NCBI GenBank assembly: GCA_003022655.1
Contig: PXSX01000081.1
Span: 1 to 11,458 of the forward strand
Reading direction: 5' to 3'
DNA from: Bacteroidetes bacterium QH_1_64_81
GTDB taxonomy: Bacteria; Bacteroidota; Rhodothermia; Rhodothermales; Salinibacteraceae
Length of the DNA stretch: 11,458 nt
Of the stretch, positions 6,739 to 11,458 are shown in pieces. The notes below the pieces were generated by a model. It worked only from the letters and a program-made list of their open reading frames with translations, was not told the origin of the DNA and made no database searches. The first letter of the stretch is position 1. Each line of letters starts with the position of its first letter. Both the position numbers and the translations under genes were made by a program.

Positions 6739-8451
6739 CTAAGGCGACACCGGCGTCACCGTGACTTCGATCACGTCCAAGGCGTCATTTCCGGTTGGAA
6801 GGTCCGCGCGCCGGTCAACGGTTCCGCTCTCGGCAGGACCGGTGTCCGGACTCGGCTGCCGCGGGGCCTGGTTGATCCCCACACCGATCTCCTGATCTTG
6901 CTCCGTTACAGCGTCATACAGGGAGAGTTCGCTGGTGACGTCGCCGCTGATTGGGTCCCCGTTCTCATCGAAGAGGGCGAGACCCGCCGGGTCGAACGCG
7001 TAGAAGTAATCATTCGACTGGATGTGCATTATCGCAATCGACAGGCGATCCCCTTCAAAGTCCTCTTCAGGATCGGGCTCGGCGGCGAAGACCGTAAAGG
7101 TCACCGTGTTGTTGTCAGTTCCCGCCGTCGGGGCGAGCGGCCCGTCGCCGAAGGTGGCGCCGTTCGTCACAGCACTGGCGCTTCCGAGGGTTTCGGCGAG
7201 GGTGCTCGGATCGCCATCCTCCGCGACCGCCTCGATGCCACCGGACGCCTCGCGGTTCAGGCTGAACGGCTGGATGGCGTCGGAATGGGCAGCAAAGGTC
7301 CCCGGCGACACCGGCACGGTAATGCCGGTAAGAGGATCGATTTCGTTGTTGAAGTGATCGTTGCGGTCCCCTTCTTCGGCGAGACGCTCGAGCCCCGCAC
7401 TGGCCGTGGAGTCTTCGACTCCGATGAAGCCCGGATAGCGAACGTCATCTCCCGGATTTTCTTCCGGATCTCCCCCGGGAACCTGATCGAAGTGGGCTCC
7501 AAACGTCCCGGGCAATAGCGAAATGTCCTCGCCGTTCACCTGCGTGTTCGTTTCGTCGGTCACGTTTTCAATCGTGACCGTGAACTTGTACCCGCCGGAG
7601 CTCTCGTCTTCCTCGCTCTCGATTGTCACCTCTAGGACATCCGAGACAGCCGGATATTCGAGCGTATCGGTCTCGTCGGGATGGCGCGGCGGGTCTTCGA
7701 GAAGGTCATCGTCATCGAGATTGGTGATCGGCACAATCTTTCCGCCTTCGTCCGGGCCGCCCGAAATCGGGAGCTGGTTGTCACCGGTGCCGGGCTCCTC
7801 ATCGACCTCGGTGCCGGCATCCCAAAGCCCCACGCTCTCCGTCACACTCACAGGACCATCCTGGCCGCGCGGCGCCCCACTCTCCCGAAAGAGGGGAATA
7901 CCCTCAGGCTGGAAGGCGTAGAACGCATCGTTCGACTGAAAGAACATTGTCGCGAATGATAGAGCAGCGCCAGTGCCTGGTAGCTCTTCAGGCCCTGCCG
8001 TGAAGCTGAATTGGAACTCTTCTCCTGGACCCGCAGGCCCTGATCCGAATGCCCCGCTCTTGGTAATTGGGAAGACGCCTCCCACATTTTCGATTGTGAC
8101 CTCAAACTGTTGCGTGCCTGGGACGCCGACGTTGATTTCGCGGCTCGTGGAAGTCGTCTCTCCGCCACTGCCTTCGGCGGTCAGAGTTACAGTGTACGTA
8201 CCCTGTTCGTCATAGGTGTGCGACGGATTCGCACCGGACCCTGAGGACCCATCTCCGAAGTCCCAAGACCGGGAAGCAATGGAGCCTCCTGGATTACGAC
8301 TTCGGTCCACAAATTCAACGCTAAGTTCGCTCGTCTCAATCCGTTCGAAACTGGCGACCAAATCTCCGCTCACGCCGCCGCTGTCACACCCGGTGGCGAG
8401 AAGTACGACGGCCGAAAGGAGGGCAAAGAAGATGCTGTGGCGAGTATACAT
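6739..8451 (-). CDS. Acidic surface lipoprotein: PKD domain + spondin-N-type domains
   Basis: A 570-aa lipoprotein. The ATG at 8451 is chosen because it gives a compact lipoprotein signal (IFFALLSAVVLLAT) with lipobox LATGC and Cys22. Residues about 30-108 are a PKD domain (WDFGDGSSGSG 63-73, PSHTYDEQGTYTVTL 76-90). Then come spondin-N-like units. The first (116-226) has FEVTIENV, LSFATMFFQSNDAFYAF and a GLWDAGTEV end. A second N-terminal half (288-361) has FTVTIENV, LLPGTFGAHFD and AGLERLAEEGD. A third (380-527) has SPGTFAAHSDAIQPF, EAVAEDGDPSTL, SIAIMHIQSNDYFYAF and LYDAVTEQDQE. These resemble bacterial spondin-domain proteins, whose role is unknown; PKD and spondin domains generally mediate extracellular binding. 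By hand count Asp+Glu is about 104 against about 20 Lys+Arg, as in halophile surface proteins. The gene follows a receptor gene by 151 bp on the same strand. Confidence 0.9.
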   Translation of the reverse strand: MYTRHSIFFALLSAVVLLATGCDSGGVSGDLVASFERIETSELSVEFVDRSRNPGGSIASRSWDFGDGSSGSGANPSHTYDEQGTYTVTLTAEGSGGETTSTSREINVGVPGTQQFEVTIENVGGVFPITKSGAFGSGPAGPGEEFQFSFTAGPEELPGTGAALSFATMFFQSNDAFYAFQPEGIPLFRESGAPRGQDGPVSVTESVGLWDAGTEVDEEPGTGDNQLPISGGPDEGGKIVPITNLDDDDLLEDPPRHPDETDTLEYPAVSDVLEVTIESEEDESSGGYKFTVTIENVTDETNTQVNGEDISLLPGTFGAHFDQVPGGDPEENPGDDVRYPGFIGVEDSTASAGLERLAEEGDRNDHFNNEIDPLTGITVPVSPGTFAAHSDAIQPFSLNREASGGIEAVAEDGDPSTLAETLGSASAVTNGATFGDGPLAPTAGTDNNTVTFTVFAAEPDPEEDFEGDRLSIAIMHIQSNDYFYAFDPAGLALFDENGDPISGDVTSELSLYDAVTEQDQEIGVGINQAPRQPSPDTGPAESGTVDRRADLPTGNDALDVIEVTVTPVSP

Positions 8452-8453
8452 GA
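8442..8453 (-). other. Shared lipoprotein start context (copy 2)
   Basis: This is the same minus-strand 12-mer TCATGTATACTC as at 2112-2123, again covering the ATG of a lipoprotein gene that follows an Oar-like receptor. After the 12-mer the two signal peptides diverge (CGCCACAGC here, CCCTCCCGA in the other), so this is not simply a duplicated gene start. Confidence 0.4.
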
Positions 8454-8503
8454 GATTCTGAGATATCTGTGTAGGATCTCGGGGAAACCGGAGAGGATGT
8501 GTC

Positions 8504-8557
8504 ACGGGCAGACCCGTCCGGCGCGAGTCGTCCTAAGCCCCCCGGTGGGAGCCCACC
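8504..8557 (-). other. Two small hairpins in the receptor-lipoprotein spacer
   Basis: The 151-bp spacer at 8452-8602 holds two short inverted repeats: GGTGGGAGCCCACC at 8544-8557 and ACGGGCAGACCCGT at 8504-8517 (5-bp stems with 4-base loops). Neither is followed by a T-run on the minus strand, so they are poor intrinsic terminators. They could be an RNA processing or attenuation element that sets the receptor-to-lipoprotein ratio, or may mean nothing in GC-rich DNA. No clear promoter was seen in this spacer. Confidence 0.25.
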
Positions 8558-8602
8558 TGCATAGGCCGACTCCACCGCGGGGGACGGGCAGGATCCGATC
8601 CG

Positions 8603-11458
8603 TTAGAAGTTGTAGCGGACCCCAAACTTCATCTGCCACTGGGAGCTGTAGGTCGATCCCGTGCGCCGCTTGTCGAAGATCTCCTCCTGACCGAGGGCGC
8701 CGCGGAACTCGTCGGCCGTCCCGTCCTCGTCCGTGTCGGCCACGTCGACGATTTGCACCGTGTACTGGGGCGTGTAATTGCCCTCGTCGGGATTTTCGAA
8801 GCTCTGGAACTGGGTCAGATTCACCTGATTGGTCCCGATGAACCGCTCGCCCCAGTCCGTGCCGAAGGCGTCCCCCAGCATGCTGGAGAAGTTGAAGATA
8901 TTGGCCGTCAGCTCCACGCTCTGCCGGCGCCCCAGGAGCTGCTGGAAGACCTCAACCCGGACGTTCAAGTCAAGGACGCCTTCCCACGGGGTGCGGTCGG
9001 CGTTGCGGGCCGTGTACTCCCCGCGCTTCTGGCTCAGGTAATCATTCCCACGGATAAACGCGTCGAGGGCCGCACGCTGTTGCTCCGGCGTTACGGTCAG
9101 TCCCTGCACCTCCGTCTCCGCGAAGGTGAGCTGGCTCGTGCTCTGCGGCACGTAGAAGAGCGAGTTCGGGTCTCCTCGCTCCTGTACCATGGTGTCGCTG
9201 TCGTCGATCACGTAGGAGAACGGCCGCCCCGACTGCCCGTCGTAGATCAGCGTCACCGTCGCGGCGATCCGATCCGACAGCTGCTGCCGGTAGGATGCGC
9301 GTCCCAGTACACGGTGACCGGTTGAGAAGTCTGAGCGAGCGAGGCCGATGTTGTTGGCTCCGTCGACGTGCTCGATGCCGTCCCAGAGCGAGTTAATCTG
9401 GGAGGAGGTGCCATCGTTCACGGAGAAGGCGTCCCCGTAGGTGTAGGAGAGATCGGTCCGAAGACCACTGTTCTCCGTCACGATGCCCTCGAACGTTTTT
9501 CGCAGCCGTGCAGTGACATTATAGGAGTACCCCCGGTCCGTATTTCCGACACGGTGGATGTTCGAATAGCGCGTGTCGATGCGCTGGTCACCCGCCTGCG
9601 TGAATTCGCTGTTGCCCGGGCCGTACTCGGAGGGCACCCAGATTGGGCGATTGTCCGGCCCGTCCAGGGTCTCGTTCGGCGGGCGCAGGTTGACGTTCGT
9701 CACGAGAACGTTCTTGAGGGTATTGGTGTACTGCGCCTCAAACGTCCCGACGAATCCCCCCGGCAGTTCCTGATCGACGCCGAACGAGGAGCGCCAGAAG
9801 CGGGGATTATAGTATTCGTCCTCGAACAGCTCGAGTCGGCCACTCGGAATGAGATCCGACGGCTCACGGTCCGAGACATCGGCCACCGTGAGTCCGTTTT
9901 CCGGATTGGGACGGAACTCGTTGAATCCAAAGTTGAAGTCGACGACGCCGGTGTTGGTCCCATTGTTGAGGTACATGCCCCCGGGCCAGACGAAGGGCTG
10001 CCGACTCGTAAAGACGCCGGTTCCTCCACGGATTTGTGTCCGCTCGTCGCCAAAGGCGTCGAAGTTGAACCCAAATCGAGGGGCCCAGTGCAGGGTCGGA
10101 TCCGGCGTGTCGCCCGGCCGGGCTCCGCTCATCGAGTGGTATTCCTCAATCGCCGGAATCGTCGTGTTCCGGGGGTTGACCTGCGGGTCGTCCGGAATGA
10201 GCGGATCGTCCGGATTGGCGAAGCTCGGTTCGTCCAGGTAGACCGGCACGTCGACCCGCAGGCCACCGGTCACAGTCAACCGATCGCTCACCGTCCATTC
10301 GTCCTGCACATACAGGCTTGTGTTCAGGGCCATGAAGGCCCCCTGTGCGTTTGTCCCATCTCCAATGACCTCCTCAAACTCAGAAGTGCTTGGATCGTCG
10401 TCCACCAGCGAGAATCCCCGTGCAAAAACCGACGGCGCTGGGGAATCCGGATACTGACTACAGTCGTAGAGTCCGTCGCCGTCGACACTACTTGCGTCCA
10501 CCGCGGGCGACGCGCACACGGACTGCACGAATTCGTCGACGCCGGTCCCGTTCTGGAACTCCTCTGCCCCGAAGGGACGATCGAAGTAGATATACCAACC
10601 GTAGTTGAAGGGGACGAACTTGTTGGTGAGATCGTAGAACTCATTGTGCGTCCCCACCGTGATGGTGTGATCGCCCGCAAAGATGTCAAAGTCGTTCGTG
10701 AGCGTGAAGGCCTCCTGCTTCAAGAAGTTTACCGTCGAGAACGGTTCGCCCCCAATATCAACGCCTCCTTGTCCATCCCCGATGTTCACGAAGGGGAACG
10801 GCTGGTCGAGGTTTGTATCCCGGTCGTCCTCCACGTTCTTGTAACCGAGAATTAGTTTGTTTGCGTACTTATTTCCGAATGTGCTGTTCAACTCCAGCGC
10901 AACATTGTGGGTCGTGTTGGGGAAGACCTCGTTGTTGCTGGAGAAATTGAGCGATGTCTGGCCGGGCGGAAATCCGGCGAAGGCGTCGACGTTTCGGGAG
11001 TCCGAATAGTTGTACCGGGCGCTGAGCCGGTGATTTTGGTTGATGTTCCAGTCGAGCTTCCCGAAGAACTTGTCGCTGTCCAGGGTCGAGGATACGCCCC
11101 GCAGGCTTCCGGGATCGTACCGATCCCCAACCGTCTGGTCGACGAAACTCAAGAACTCATCGAGATCGGACTGCGACTGAATGGCCGACCCTCGGTAGCT
11201 CCCCTCCCCCTGAAATCCGGCGTCAAACGGCTGCGGCGACTCCTCCCGGTTGATGTCGAAATTGGCGAAGAAGAACAGCTCGTCCTTGATGATGGGCCCG
11301 CCCAGGCGCCCCACGTACCGGTTGTTACTAAACTTCGGGAACGGAGCATCCGGGAGGTCTTCGGCCAGGTTTTCGTCGCGGTACTCAACGGCAAAAGAGC
11401 CCTTGAACTGGTTGGTGCCGCTTCGCGTGACGGCGTTGATGGCCCCACCGCCGAAATA
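8603..11458 (-). CDS. Oar-like TonB-dependent outer-membrane receptor, 5' end beyond right edge
   Basis: The frame is open from the stop at 8603-8605 to the right edge, 951 residues; the in-frame GTG at 11314 is internal, because 48 upstream codons encode receptor sequence. The visible part starts at the end of the plug (GGGAINAVTRSGTNQFKGS), equivalent to about residue 243 of the receptor at 2194-5541. The signal peptide, regulatory domain and most of the plug, roughly 240 residues, should therefore lie just outside. Barrel signatures follow: GRLGGPIIKDELFFFANFD, LYVQDEW, RGGTGVFTSRQPFVWPGG, SFGVDQELPGGF, and a terminal FGVRYNF with final Phe. Only two cysteines are present, 18 residues apart, in a loop that also contains DGDGLYD. 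A calcium-loop-like DTDEDGTADEF lies in the last outer loop. It is a diverged paralogue of the other receptor. Substrate unknown; the lipoprotein gene at 6739-8451 follows. Confidence 0.95.
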   Translation of the reverse strand, partial: YFGGGAINAVTRSGTNQFKGSFAVEYRDENLAEDLPDAPFPKFSNNRYVGRLGGPIIKDELFFFANFDINREESPQPFDAGFQGEGSYRGSAIQSQSDLDEFLSFVDQTVGDRYDPGSLRGVSSTLDSDKFFGKLDWNINQNHRLSARYNYSDSRNVDAFAGFPPGQTSLNFSSNNEVFPNTTHNVALELNSTFGNKYANKLILGYKNVEDDRDTNLDQPFPFVNIGDGQGGVDIGGEPFSTVNFLKQEAFTLTNDFDIFAGDHTITVGTHNEFYDLTNKFVPFNYGWYIYFDRPFGAEEFQNGTGVDEFVQSVCASPAVDASSVDGDGLYDCSQYPDSPAPSVFARGFSLVDDDPSTSEFEEVIGDGTNAQGAFMALNTSLYVQDEWTVSDRLTVTGGLRVDVPVYLDEPSFANPDDPLIPDDPQVNPRNTTIPAIEEYHSMSGARPGDTPDPTLHWAPRFGFNFDAFGDERTQIRGGTGVFTSRQPFVWPGGMYLNNGTNTGVVDFNFGFNEFRPNPENGLTVADVSDREPSDLIPSGRLELFEDEYYNPRFWRSSFGVDQELPGGFVGTFEAQYTNTLKNVLVTNVNLRPPNETLDGPDNRPIWVPSEYGPGNSEFTQAGDQRIDTRYSNIHRVGNTDRGYSYNVTARLRKTFEGIVTENSGLRTDLSYTYGDAFSVNDGTSSQINSLWDGIEHVDGANNIGLARSDFSTGHRVLGRASYRQQLSDRIAATVTLIYDGQSGRPFSYVIDDSDTMVQERGDPNSLFYVPQSTSQLTFAETEVQGLTVTPEQQRAALDAFIRGNDYLSQKRGEYTARNADRTPWEGVLDLNVRVEVFQQLLGRRQSVELTANIFNFSSMLGDAFGTDWGERFIGTNQVNLTQFQSFENPDEGNYTPQYTVQIVDVADTDEDGTADEFRGALGQEEIFDKRRTGSTYSSQWQMKFGVRYNF

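Noticed and set aside
9368..10855. A 495-codon plus-strand open frame.
   Set aside because: Antisense shadow of the receptor at 8603-11458; no domain signature and low-complexity composition.
11149..11448. A separate short minus-strand frame near the right edge.
   Set aside because: It is in another frame from the receptor, which is open through the same stretch with clear family motifs.

Overview
The window comes from a GC-rich, Bacteroidota-related bacterium, most likely a halophile of the Salinibacter/Rhodothermota type. The reasons are Oar-like TonB-dependent receptors with carboxypeptidase-regulatory N-termini, cell-surface lipoproteins with a CDSxG mature end, starts without a Shine-Dalgarno sequence, and very acidic exported proteins. 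The genus is inferred; there is no marker gene here. All six genes are on the minus strand, so transcription runs from the right edge to the left edge. Every product looks exported.

In order of transcription: (1) an Oar-like TonB-dependent receptor whose 5' end lies beyond the right edge (8603-11458); (2) a 570-aa lipoprotein with a PKD domain and full plus partial spondin-N-type domains (6739-8451), ended by a strong hairpin terminator (6680-6711); (3) a 288-aa protein of the WxHNDSGD/GDIGxN beta-propeller-like family with apparently shortened ends (5776-6642); (4) a 234-bp gap with an AT-rich promoter-like element and a 10-bp direct repeat; (5) a complete 1115-aa Oar-like receptor (2194-5541); (6) a 376-aa Calx-beta-like plus OB-fold lipoprotein (991-2121); (7) an exported paralogue of it with the two domains in the opposite order, running off the left edge (1-871).

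The layout reads as two receptor/lipoprotein units. Each outer-membrane receptor is followed on the same strand, after 72 or 151 bp, by a surface lipoprotein that is not SusD-like. By analogy with SusC/SusD these lipoproteins may be ligand-binding partners of the receptors, but that is inference. No catalytic enzyme, RNA gene, CRISPR array, insertion sequence or phage gene was recognised. No intergenic stretch exceeds 300 bases. The long plus-strand ORFs are antisense shadows of the receptors.
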